Shown here in pieces: positions 7,395 to 14,841 of a stretch of 20,062 nucleotides of DNA. Location of the stretch: the NCBI GenBank assembly GCA_944363745.1, contig CALVVD010000006.1, positions 1-20,062 on the forward strand, written 5' to 3'. The position numbers and the translations under genes were made by a program. This DNA is from an uncultured Bacilli bacterium (GTDB lineage Bacteria > Bacillota_I > Bacilli_A > RF39 > UBA660). The notes below the pieces were generated by a model that worked only from the letters and a program-made list of their open reading frames with translations, was not told the DNA's origin and did not search any database. Every line of letters starts with the position of its first letter. Within the stretch, counting starts at the first letter, position 1.

Positions 7395-8282
7395 ATGGAA
7401 AAATCAAAAGTATATTTTATTAAGGAGATAACTCCTGAAAACATTATTAAAGCTTATGAAGCAGTTGGAAAAAAATTAGAAGGAAATGTAGCCGTTAAAA
7501 TGCATTCTGGAGAGAAAGGTAATAAGAACTATCTAAGACCAGAGTTTGTTAAAGATGTAATTAACTATGTTCATGGTACTGTTGTTGAATGTAACACTGC
7601 TTATGAAGGAGCTAGAAACTCTACAGAAAAGCATCGTGAATTAATTAAAGAACATGAATGGGATAAATATTTTCCATTTGATTTATTAGATGCTGAAGGA
7701 CCTGATATGGAACTAGATATTCCTAATGGTAAAGTCTTAAAGAAAAACTATGTAGGAAAAGACTTAGCAAAGTATGACTCATTACTTGTTCTATCTCATT
7801 TTAAAGGACATGCTATGGGAGGATATGGCGGAGCTTTAAAACAATTATCTATTGGTTGTGCTTCAAGTGCTGGTAAAACACTAATTCATACAGCAGGTGT
7901 TACAAATGACCAAACAAAACTATTTGCTAACTTACCAGAACAAGATCGATTCTTAGAGGCAATGGCAGATGCTGCTAGTTCTGTAGTAGATTACTTTAAA
8001 GGTAATGCAGTTTATATCAATGTCATGAAAAATATTTCAATAGATTGTGACTGTGATGGTAATGCCTCAGCTCCTTGTATGCAAGATATTGGTATACTTG
8101 CATCAACTGATCCAGTAGCAATAGATCAAGCTTGCCTTGACTTTGTATATAACTCTACTGATCCTGGTAAAGATAAACTAATTAGTAGAATTGAATCACT
8201 TCATGGTGTACATACTGTAGAAGCAGCCTATGACCTTGGTGTAGGTAACCGTGAATATGAACTTATAGAAATTGACAACTAA
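7395..8282 (+). CDS. DUF362 family protein lacking the ferredoxin insert
   Basis: 295 residues with the DUF362 core: VAVKMHSGEKGNKNYLRPEFV, VECNTAYEGARNST, YDSLLVLSHFKGHAMGGYGGALKQLSIGCASSAGK and ISIDCDCDGNASAPCMQDIGILASTDPVAIDQACLDFVY. Many DUF362 proteins carry two 4Fe-4S ferredoxin motifs between the SxGK segment and the DCDC segment; here that insert is absent, and only the CDCDG...PC cysteines (about residues 217-227) remain. These could bind a metal. Function of the family is not settled. SD AAAGGAGG at about 7377-7384 precedes ATG 7395. Third gene of the MerR-controlled operon, ended by a perfect terminator. Confidence 0.9.
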   Translation: MEKSKVYFIKEITPENIIKAYEAVGKKLEGNVAVKMHSGEKGNKNYLRPEFVKDVINYVHGTVVECNTAYEGARNSTEKHRELIKEHEWDKYFPFDLLDAEGPDMELDIPNGKVLKKNYVGKDLAKYDSLLVLSHFKGHAMGGYGGALKQLSIGCASSAGKTLIHTAGVTNDQTKLFANLPEQDRFLEAMADAASSVVDYFKGNAVYINVMKNISIDCDCDGNASAPCMQDIGILASTDPVAIDQACLDFVYNSTDPGKDKLISRIESLHGVHTVEAAYDLGVGNREYELIEIDN

Positions 8283-8303
8283 CATCTCTAATGAGATGTT
8301 TTT
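8281..8303 (+). terminator. Terminator of the CMD-cupin-DUF362 operon
   Basis: Perfect 8-bp stem AACATCTC / GAGATGTT with a TAAT loop, followed by TTT. The 5' arm begins inside the DUF362 stop codon. Confidence 0.88.
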
Positions 8304-8353
8304 AAATGCACTTATACAAATTTTATGTTACTATTATTATAGTAGGTGGTCTT

Positions 8354-10735
8354 ATGAATAGTAATAATTATTACAGTATAGCAGTATCTAATTGTTTATC
8401 TGAATTTGAAAGCTTATTTACTAAAAATAAATTTATCTCTAAAAAAGTATTTGATAAATTCTTAGATAAATATCAAGATGTATTTAAAATGTTTAATAGT
8501 AATAGAAGTGTTTTATCTTTAGATAATCAAAATAAAATACTACAAATTATAAATAATGGCTATAATATGATTAAAAACTATAATACTTATTTTATTAATA
8601 ATGCTTTAATTACATATAAAGATTATTTTGATAATATGTTTAAAGAAATAGATTCTAATATTCTTTTAGATAATTCTCAAAGAAAGGCAATTGTTAGTGA
8701 TGAAGATTATTCTCTAGTTATTGCAGGAGCTGGGTCTGGTAAAACTACCATAATCGCCGCTAAAGTTAAATATTTAGTAGATAAGCTTAAAGTAGATCCT
8801 CGTAAAATAATAGTTTTAGCATATACTAATAAAGCCAAGGATGAACTTTCTTTTAGAATAAATAATGATTTTAATCTTAATATAGAAGTGTTAACTTTTC
8901 ATAAACTTGGTATCTCTATTTTAAGAGAACTAACTGATAAACCTTTACAAATAATAGATGATAATAAAATGATAGCAATACTTAATAGTTATATAAAAGA
9001 AGTAGTCTTTGAAAATAAAAGCCTTTTAAAAGAGTTTGTTGATGCTTTTAAATCAAAAGTTAATTTTCAAGATGAAGCTTTTTCTTATCCTACATTTAAA
9101 GAATATTATAAGTTTTATATGCAAGAGAAATATCATAAAGAAAAGGATAATCTATTAGAAGTAGTTAAAAACAAAATAGATAGACGTCTTAGATATAATA
9201 GAACTATTAATGGAGAATATGTTAAATCATTAGGAGAAGTACGTATCGCTAACTTTTTATATCGTAATAATATTCCTTATCATTATGAAGAAGTTTATCC
9301 ATATAATCTTTTCAATAAAGCTAGTTATTCTCCAGACTTTACCATAGATGTTAATGGTAAAAAAACATTTATAGAGTTTTATGGACTTACAAAATATAAT
9401 GAAGATGGAAACTATACACTTGATGATATTAATTATTATAATAGACTAGTTGAAAAGAAACGTGAACTCCATCATAAATATAATACTGATTTAATTGAGT
9501 TATATAGTGAATATGATGATGGTACTGACTATATAAATAAATTAAAAGAAGAATTAGAAAAGAGAAATATAAAGTTAATAGAGAAAAGTTTAGATGAAGT
9601 GTATTTTAGGATTTTAGAAACATCTACTGATACAATATTTTTTAAAGCTACGAAGATAATTAGATTGTTTATTAATAAATTTAAAGCTAGTAATTTAACT
9701 TTAAAGGACTTTGATACATTAATAACTAATACTGATGATGAAATAGTAGTAAAACAGTTAAAATTTATTAGAAAAGTTTATTGTTATTATAATGATTATA
9801 TTCATAGTAAATACCAAATTGATTTTCAAGATATGATTAATTATGCTTATAAAAAACTATCTTTACTTAAAACTAAAAAAATTGAATATGATTATATATT
9901 TGTAGATGAATATCAAGACATCTCTTATCAAAGATATAATTTTATTAAAGAACTTTCTACTTTATTTAATGCAAAGATTGTAGCAGTAGGAGATGATTAT
10001 CAGTCTATTTACTCATTTTCTCTAGCAGATATGTCTTTATTTACAAACTTTTATGAACTTATGGGTTATGCTGATATTTTAAAAATTATTAATACTTATA
10101 GAAATAGTCAAGAACTTGTTGATGTTGCCTATACCTTCATCTCTAAAAATGATTATCAAATAGATAAGAGATTAATTACTAAAAAACATTTAAAAAATCC
10201 TGTTGTAATAAACTATTATGATAATAATTTAGATAGTGCTAAGATTGAGGTAATTTTAAAAGATATAATTTTAGATATATATAAAGATAATCCTCATGAT
10301 AAAATTCTTTTGTTAGGTAGATATAATAAAGATATAGATTACTTTTATGATGTATCACTATTTAAAAAAGGTGATGGAGATCATGTTATACTAAAGGATA
10401 ATAAAAACATTGATATAACATATTTAACTATTCATAAATCTAAAGGTTTAGGTTTTGATCAAGTAATAATTCTTAATACTATTAATGCTAAAAGAGGCTT
10501 TCCTAGTATGATAAAAGATGAACCTGTAATATCTTTATTATCAAAAGAAAAATGCGAACCAATTCTTTATCCAGAAGAGAGAAGATTATTCTATGTAGCA
10601 TTAACTAGGACTAAGAATAAGGTATATATACTATGTCCATACTCTTATAAAGAAAGATCTAGTTTTATAAAAGAAATAGTCGAGTATGATAATGTAGTAG
10701 AAAGATATTCTAACGGACAAATAGAAATAATTTAG
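8354..10735 (+). CDS. UvrD/Rep-type (SF1A) DNA helicase with inserted nuclease-like domain
   Basis: 793 residues. SF1A motifs: Q-like LDNSQRKAI, Walker A AGAGSGKT (124-131), Ia VLAYTNKAKDEL, Walker B VDEYQD (517-522), III VGDDYQSIYSF (545-555), IV NTYRNSQELVD, V TIHKSKGLGFDQVI (692-705), VI RRLFYVALTR (743-752). The first ~110 residues are a helical extension without a known motif. Between motifs Ia and II (about 285-360) sits a segment with GEVRIANFL (E295), YHYEEVYP, YSPDF (D328) and FIEFYG (E341). This has the E...PD...ExY layout of a PD-(D/E)XK-like nuclease fold, with Lys replaced by Tyr. It probably unwinds DNA 3'-5' in repair. ATG 8354 was chosen for AGGTGG at 8344-8349; the upstream ATG at 8306 lies against the previous terminator. 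Confidence 0.9.
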   Translation: MNSNNYYSIAVSNCLSEFESLFTKNKFISKKVFDKFLDKYQDVFKMFNSNRSVLSLDNQNKILQIINNGYNMIKNYNTYFINNALITYKDYFDNMFKEIDSNILLDNSQRKAIVSDEDYSLVIAGAGSGKTTIIAAKVKYLVDKLKVDPRKIIVLAYTNKAKDELSFRINNDFNLNIEVLTFHKLGISILRELTDKPLQIIDDNKMIAILNSYIKEVVFENKSLLKEFVDAFKSKVNFQDEAFSYPTFKEYYKFYMQEKYHKEKDNLLEVVKNKIDRRLRYNRTINGEYVKSLGEVRIANFLYRNNIPYHYEEVYPYNLFNKASYSPDFTIDVNGKKTFIEFYGLTKYNEDGNYTLDDINYYNRLVEKKRELHHKYNTDLIELYSEYDDGTDYINKLKEELEKRNIKLIEKSLDEVYFRILETSTDTIFFKATKIIRLFINKFKASNLTLKDFDTLITNTDDEIVVKQLKFIRKVYCYYNDYIHSKYQIDFQDMINYAYKKLSLLKTKKIEYDYIFVDEYQDISYQRYNFIKELSTLFNAKIVAVGDDYQSIYSFSLADMSLFTNFYELMGYADILKIINTYRNSQELVDVAYTFISKNDYQIDKRLITKKHLKNPVVINYYDNNLDSAKIEVILKDIILDIYKDNPHDKILLLGRYNKDIDYFYDVSLFKKGDGDHVILKDNKNIDITYLTIHKSKGLGFDQVIILNTINAKRGFPSMIKDEPVISLLSKEKCEPILYPEERRLFYVALTRTKNKVYILCPYSYKERSSFIKEIVEYDNVVERYSNGQIEII

Positions 10736-10749
10736 ATAGTTTCTCTTGA

Positions 10750-10777
10750 TTAAAAGATTATGATTTGATACTATAAT
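10750..10777 (+). promoter_or_regulatory. Probable promoter of the 36-residue membrane peptide gene
   Basis: TTAAAA (10750-10755; 4/6), 16-base spacer and a perfect TATAAT (10772-10777). The expected start is near 10784. The -10 is convincing, the -35 less so. Confidence 0.5.
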
Positions 10778-10838
10778 ATTGAAGCATCTAATATTCTTTT
10801 GGGCGATATTTATTATTCTAGAGAAAGGAGAACAATCT

Positions 10839-10949
10839 ATGAATAAAGATATTGAAAAGAAGAAAGAAAATTTAATCTTTGCTTTAACAATTATCGCTCT
10901 TATTTTGACGATAGTATTATTCATTGTAGTAATGTTTAAAGGCATTTAA
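10839..10949 (+). CDS. Small single-span membrane peptide, 36 aa
   Basis: A 36-residue frame with a strong SD (GAAAGGAG, 10823-10830) eight bases before ATG 10839. It has a charged N-terminus (MNKDIEKKKENL) followed by one hydrophobic segment of about 21 residues (from IFALTII to VVMF), ending KGI. The N-terminal lysines predict that the N-terminus stays in the cytosol. It has its own likely promoter, and its TAA at 10947-10949 lies inside the 5' arm of a terminator. I do not recognise a family. The SD, membrane-span design and tight fit to promoter and terminator argue that it is translated. It could be a small membrane regulator or a leader peptide for the downstream SNF2 gene. Confidence 0.65.
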   Translation: MNKDIEKKKENLIFALTIIALILTIVLFIVVMFKGI

Positions 10950-10978
10950 TTTAATTATTAGATGCTTTTTTTCTTTTT
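10938..10978 (+). terminator. Terminator overlapping the small peptide gene
   Basis: GCATTTAAT (10942-10950), loop TTAATT and ATTAGATGC (10957-10965) pair over nine positions with one G-T wobble, extended by flanking A/T pairs. Seven T, a C and five T follow. The peptide stop codon lies in the 5' arm. Confidence 0.85.
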
Positions 10979-10981
10979 CTA

Positions 10982-10990
10982 TGTTATAGT
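10982..10990 (+). promoter_or_regulatory. Extended -10 element for the SNF2 gene
   Basis: TGT-TATAGT (10982-10990) matches an extended -10 box (5/6 plus TGn) directly after the previous terminator's T tract. No good -35 is visible. The expected leader is about 20 bases. Confidence 0.45.
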
Positions 10991-11018
10991 AATACATGAT
11001 GTGAAAGGCAGTGGTTTT

Positions 11019-14000
11019 ATGACTGAAGAATTATTAAGATATGTTAATCCAAGTGATTTAGATAAAGGCTTAAACTATGATAATAGGAAAGCAAGATATG
11101 TAGGTAGTTATCAAGATTTAGGATATACCACTCATAGATTTATTGTATCATCTGAACATACCTTAAAGTCTTATATAGTTACAATAGAAGTTGATAGTGA
11201 AAAAGAAATATCTGATATTTCCTGTACTTGTCCTCAGTTTTCTTTAACAGACTCATGTAAACACGTCGCTGCTGTCCTTACTAAGTTTCAAGGGGAATAC
11301 TTTTTATTTGATGAAGAAGAACATAATACTATCTTGGCATCTGCTTTATTAACAGAACTAAAAAGAACATCACTTGATAAAAATATTGTAAAAAAAGAAG
11401 CGAAAATTGTACCATACTTAAAATTTGAACGTTACTATAGTTATTATAGTTACTATGATAATGAAGCTTATGAATTAAGATTTAAAGTAGGTTCTAATAA
11501 ACTCTATATGTTAGGTACTAAAGTTAATACTTTTATAGATAGATATCGTAATGGAGGAGAAGTTAAGTTTGGTAAAGAATTTGTTTATAATAATAAAGAA
11601 TATTATTTTAATAGTGAGAGTAAAAGACTTATAAACTTTATAGAACTTGCTTATTCTAGACTTTATAGATATGATTCTTATTTAATACCTTCTAAAAATA
11701 CTTTAGATGATTTATTTTCAATAGTAGATAGTATTTATGTAGAAGAATCTGGTATTAACAAAGAATTACCTGTTGTTAATCATTTACCATTTACTTTTAA
11801 AATTATTAAAGAGGATGATAATCATACCTTAAAGATAGATTATGATTTGACAAAGTTAAAAAAACTATCTAATGATTATAGCTACTTAATAGATAGAAAT
11901 GGTATTTATAGATTAAATGAAAAAGAAACAATACTTGCTAGAAACATTATGGAAGAAGGGATAGATAGTTTAACTTTTTCTGATAAGAACTTTAAAGATT
12001 TTAAAGATTATGTAATCCCTAGTATTAAAGATAAAGTAGAACTTGATGAGTCTGTAGATGATTTAGTTATTGTAAAGACTCCTTCTGTTAAGTTATATTT
12101 TGATATTTTAGAGTTATATATAGAATGTAAAATTATCTTTACTTATGGTGATGTTGAGGTTAATTACTTAGATAAAGAAGACAATAATGTAGTTAGAGAT
12201 AAAGAGTTTGAAAGAAGTGTATTTCTTGATCTTACTAAATATGGCTTTGATGGAGAATTAAGACTTTATGATATAGATGAAGTTGGATATTTTTTAGAAA
12301 ATGGCTTAGAAGAGTTAACGGATATATATGATGTATTTACTAGTGAAAAGTTAAAGAATACAAGCTTAATTAAGAAAGTAAAAGGATCTACATCTTTTAG
12401 TATAGGGTCTGATAATATCTTAAATTATGAGTTTAAACTTGATAATGTAAGTCCTAGTGAGTTAGATGATATTTTCTTAAACTTAAAGAATAAGAAGAAG
12501 TATTATAGACTAAAAAGTGGAGATATTTTAGATTTACTAGATCCATCTTTAAAAGAGTTAGAAGAGTTAAAAGAAGATTTAGACTTAGATGAAGAAAAAG
12601 GAGAAATACCTAAGTTTAGAGCATTATATCTTGATAGTTTAAGAAGTAAAAATAGATTTATTAAGACTAATAACTTGTTTGATAATTTTGTTAATAATTT
12701 TAAAGAATATAAGAATGCAGATATTAAATTTACTAAAGATGAAGATAAACTACTTAGATCTTATCAGAAAGATGGGGTTAAATGGCTTTATAACCTTTAT
12801 AAGTGTAATTTAGGTGGAATACTTGCAGATGAGATGGGACTTGGTAAGAGTTTACAGACTATTATCTTTATTAGAAGAGTATTAGAAGAAGATAGTAATG
12901 CTAAAATATTAATAGTAACTCCAACTGCTTTAGTTTATAACTGGGATAATGAGTTTAAGAAGTTCAGTGATGATATTAAAAGAAGTATCTTTGTAGGTTT
13001 AAAGAAAGAAAGACATAAGAAATTAGGTTGGTATGAAGGTAATGTTTATATTACTAGTTATGGACTATTAAGAGAAGATTTAGATATCTATAAAGAGATG
13101 AACTTTAAAGTTATGGTTATAGATGAAGCGCAAAATATTAAGAATCCTACTGCTATGTTAACTAAGGCAGTTAAGAGTATAAATAGTGAAGTTAAACTTG
13201 CTTTGACAGGAACTCCTATTGAAAACTCTATTCTAGAATTATGGAGTATCTTTGATTATATAATGCCAGGTTTTCTTGCTAGTAAGACTAAATTTAGTGA
13301 GAAATATAAAATAGGTAGTGACTTTGATGATGATACAAACTTAACTTTAAGTAAGCTTAGGAGTCAGGTTAAACCATTTATATTAAGACGAAAGAAAAAT
13401 GAAGTACTTAAAGATTTACCTGATAAGTTAGAAAATAATATCTATATAGATTTAAGTGATGAGGAAAAGAAGATATATGCTGCTTTAGTTAAAGAAACTA
13501 AAGAAGAAATGGAAGAGTTAGTAAGTGCAGGCTTTACTAAGAATAAGATGCAGATACTTACACTTTTAACTAGACTTAGACAAGTATGTATAGATCCTAA
13601 GATTATCTTTGATAATTTTAATAAGACTTCATCTAAGATAGAGCATTTAACAGATGTAGTTAAGGAAGCGGTGTCTAATGGCCATAAAATACTTTTATTT
13701 ACTAGTTTTAGAACAGCTTTAAACATCGTAAAAGATAATCTTACTAAAGAAGGAATAACAAGTTACGTTATAGATGGTTCTGTCAGTAGTAAGAAACGTC
13801 AAGAATTAGTAGATAAGTTTAATACAGATGATACTAATATCTTCTTAATTATGTTAAAAAGTGGAGGTACTGGTTTAAACCTTACAAGTGCAGATATTGT
13901 AATACATCTAGATTTATGGTGGAATCCCCAAGCTGAGAATCAAGCGACTGATAGAGCCCATAGAATAGGTCAAAAGAATACTGTTGAAGTTATAAAACTA

Positions 14001-14159
14001 ATTACTAAGGGAACTATTGAAGAGAAGATACTTGATTTACAAGCAAAGAAGAAGATTCTTAGTAATAAGTTAATAGAAAATGATGGTGATGAGTATAAGA
14101 GTTTCCAAAACTTATCTGTTGATGATATTAGAGAGTTATTAAAATTTAATAATGAATAA
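11019..14159 (+). CDS. SWIM-SNF2 family DNA helicase
   Basis: 1046 residues. The N-terminus has a SWIM zinc finger C69-x-C71-x8-C80-x-H82 (CTCPQ...SCKH). A bacterial SNF2-associated region of about 450 residues follows, then the SF2 ATPase core: motif I ADEMGLGKS (603-611), Ia VTPTALVYNW, II DEAQ (702-705), III LTGTPIEN, IV LLFTSFRTAL, V GGTGLNLTSADIVIHLDLWWNPQAE and VI QATDRAHRIGQ (975-985). Such enzymes translocate on double-stranded DNA and remodel protein-DNA complexes; the bacterial role is thought to be in transcription or repair. ATG 11019 was chosen because GAAAGG (11003-11008) precedes it and MTEELLRYVNPSDLDKGLNY fits the family start. The upstream frame down to 10962 runs through the terminator and is not coding. 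The phosphatase gene follows eleven bases after its stop, with a shared message likely. Confidence 0.95.
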   Translation: MTEELLRYVNPSDLDKGLNYDNRKARYVGSYQDLGYTTHRFIVSSEHTLKSYIVTIEVDSEKEISDISCTCPQFSLTDSCKHVAAVLTKFQGEYFLFDEEEHNTILASALLTELKRTSLDKNIVKKEAKIVPYLKFERYYSYYSYYDNEAYELRFKVGSNKLYMLGTKVNTFIDRYRNGGEVKFGKEFVYNNKEYYFNSESKRLINFIELAYSRLYRYDSYLIPSKNTLDDLFSIVDSIYVEESGINKELPVVNHLPFTFKIIKEDDNHTLKIDYDLTKLKKLSNDYSYLIDRNGIYRLNEKETILARNIMEEGIDSLTFSDKNFKDFKDYVIPSIKDKVELDESVDDLVIVKTPSVKLYFDILELYIECKIIFTYGDVEVNYLDKEDNNVVRDKEFERSVFLDLTKYGFDGELRLYDIDEVGYFLENGLEELTDIYDVFTSEKLKNTSLIKKVKGSTSFSIGSDNILNYEFKLDNVSPSELDDIFLNLKNKKKYYRLKSGDILDLLDPSLKELEELKEDLDLDEEKGEIPKFRALYLDSLRSKNRFIKTNNLFDNFVNNFKEYKNADIKFTKDEDKLLRSYQKDGVKWLYNLYKCNLGGILADEMGLGKSLQTIIFIRRVLEEDSNAKILIVTPTALVYNWDNEFKKFSDDIKRSIFVGLKKERHKKLGWYEGNVYITSYGLLREDLDIYKEMNFKVMVIDEAQNIKNPTAMLTKAVKSINSEVKLALTGTPIENSILELWSIFDYIMPGFLASKTKFSEKYKIGSDFDDDTNLTLSKLRSQVKPFILRRKKNEVLKDLPDKLENNIYIDLSDEEKKIYAALVKETKEEMEELVSAGFTKNKMQILTLLTRLRQVCIDPKIIFDNFNKTSSKIEHLTDVVKEAVSNGHKILLFTSFRTALNIVKDNLTKEGITSYVIDGSVSSKKRQELVDKFNTDDTNIFLIMLKSGGTGLNLTSADIVIHLDLWWNPQAENQATDRAHRIGQKNTVEVIKLITKGTIEEKILDLQAKKKILSNKLIENDGDEYKSFQNLSVDDIRELLKFNNE

Positions 14160-14170
14160 AGAGGTGTAGT

Positions 14171-14623
14171 ATGATAAGAGTTTGTTTTGTGTGTTTAGGT
14201 AATATTTGTAGAAGTCCTATGGCTGAATATATTTTTAAGGATTTAGTTAAAAAAGAAGGCTTAGAGAATGAGTTTTTAGTTGAGTCTCGTGCTACTTGTA
14301 ATGATGAGATAGGTAATGATATGCATCCTGGTACTAAGAGTATGTTAGATAAACATAATATTCCTTATACTAGACATTATGCTACTAGATTGTTAAAAGG
14401 TGATTATGAAAAGTATGATTACTTTATTGGTATGGATGATTATAATATTAGGTCTATGAAAAAGTTATTTGGGACCGACAAAAAAATATACAAACTATTA
14501 GATTTTACAAATAATAGTAAAGAAATAGATGACCCTTGGTATACTCATAATTTTACTATTACATATGAAGAGATAGATAATGGATGTAGAGCTTTATTAG
14601 ATTATTTATTAAATAATAATTGA
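14171..14623 (+). CDS. Low-molecular-weight protein tyrosine phosphatase
   Basis: 150 residues, normal length. The catalytic loop C8-L-G-N-I-C-R14-S15 fits C-x5-R-S, and the general acid is D121 in DDPWYT (D120-D121-P122). KYDYFIGMDDYNIRSM matches the family's D-x-I-x-x-M-D-x-x-N segment. It dephosphorylates phosphotyrosine, cysteine-based; in Firmicutes such enzymes often sit with capsule or stress kinases, but here the neighbour is a SNF2 helicase. SD AGAGGTG (14160-14166) and close spacing imply co-transcription with the SNF2 gene. It is the only gene in the window ending in TGA; reading TGA as Trp would add only five codons before TAA. Confidence 0.95.
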   Translation: MIRVCFVCLGNICRSPMAEYIFKDLVKKEGLENEFLVESRATCNDEIGNDMHPGTKSMLDKHNIPYTRHYATRLLKGDYEKYDYFIGMDDYNIRSMKKLFGTDKKIYKLLDFTNNSKEIDDPWYTHNFTITYEEIDNGCRALLDYLLNNN

Positions 14624-14627
14624 ACGC

Positions 14628-14655
14628 TTGATAATTAACGTATATTTGTGATAAT
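14628..14655 (+). promoter_or_regulatory. Promoter of the poly-G leader and surface-protein gene
   Basis: TTGATA (14628-14633; 5/6), 16-base spacer, extended -10 TGT-GATAAT (14647-14655; 5/6). It starts five bases after the phosphatase stop. The expected start is near 14662. It is the only good promoter before the surface-protein gene. Confidence 0.65.
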
Positions 14656-14690
14656 ATTAAGTTAGTAAGATTTAGAAAGAAGGTAAAAAT

Positions 14691-14750
14691 ATGAGAACAG
14701 AGTGTTTACAATGTGTTACTTGGGGGGGGGGCAGTTTAGTAAATATCTAA
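14691..14750 (+). CDS. Short leader ORF with a ten-G tract (frame probably switchable)
   Basis: ATG 14691 follows the SD GAAAGAAGG (14675-14683). With ten G as given, the peptide is MRTECLQCVTWGGGSLVNI (19 residues) and stops at 14748. With eleven G, the frame reads on to 33 residues (C-terminal part QFSKYLSNI...YGLKE) and stops at TAG 14789-14791 inside the terminator stem. With nine or twelve G it stops at 14737. A -1 ribosomal slip or insertion of one G by RNA polymerase on the present sequence would also enter the long frame. It matches no family I know. The SD and promoter support translation; whether the peptide itself matters, or only the act of translating it, is unknown. Confidence 0.55.
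   Translation: MRTECLQCVTWGGGSLVNI
14722..14731 (+). repeat. Homopolymer run of ten G
   Basis: Ten consecutive G in a genome where runs above four G are otherwise absent from this window. It lies eleven codons into a short ORF. Such tracts change length by replication slippage and serve as contingency loci in other bacteria. Tract length is also error-prone in sequencing. Confidence 0.95.
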
Positions 14751-14781
14751 GTAATATAATTACTTTCTTTCATTATGGATT

Positions 14782-14812
14782 AAAAGAATAGAGGACAATT
14801 CTATTCTTTTTT
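14782..14812 (+). terminator. Strong terminator/attenuator before the surface-protein gene
   Basis: Perfect 11-bp stem AAAAGAATAGA / TCTATTCTTTT (14782-14792 with 14800-14810), seven-base loop GGACAAT, and six T in a row. Only 12 bases separate its end from the SD of the next gene, so transcripts of that gene must cross it. Confidence 0.88.
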
Positions 14813-14841
14813 GAGTGTAATAATGGAAGGAGTAATTAATA

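Larger units (their letters stand above)
14675..14771 (+). other. Long stem that would bury the leader SD
   Basis: GAAAGAAGGTAA (14675-14686, containing the SD) can pair without gaps over twelve positions with TTACTTTCTTTC (14760-14771); eleven are Watson-Crick and one is G-T. The enclosed loop is the ORF up to its present stop. The 3' arm lies downstream of the 19-residue stop but inside the 33-residue frame, so only ribosomes in the long frame would melt it. Confidence 0.5.

Noticed and set aside
8306..8353. Longer N-terminus of the UvrD-type helicase from ATG 8306.
   Set aside because: It lies three bases after the preceding terminator, has no SD, and overlaps the space needed for a promoter; ATG 8354 has AGGTGG.
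10962..11018. N-terminal extension of the SNF2 protein starting at 10962 (MLFFFFYVIVIH).
   Set aside because: This stretch is the terminator's T tract plus the promoter read in frame; the true start has an SD at 11003-11008.
13119..13130. DEAQ instead of DEAH in the SNF2 motor as an anomaly.
   Set aside because: DEAQ is a common form of motif II in bacterial SNF2 proteins.
14722..14731. Ten-G run as a pure sequencing or assembly error.
   Set aside because: The exact length may be wrong, but a long G run in such AT-rich DNA, placed inside a short ORF with SD and promoter, is unlikely to be wholly artificial. Kept as a finding with a read-level check.
14816..14824. TGTAATAAT just after the attenuator as a private promoter for the surface-protein gene.
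   Set aside because: Transcription would start around 14831, within the SD at 14825-14832, leaving no usable ribosome site, and no -35 is present.
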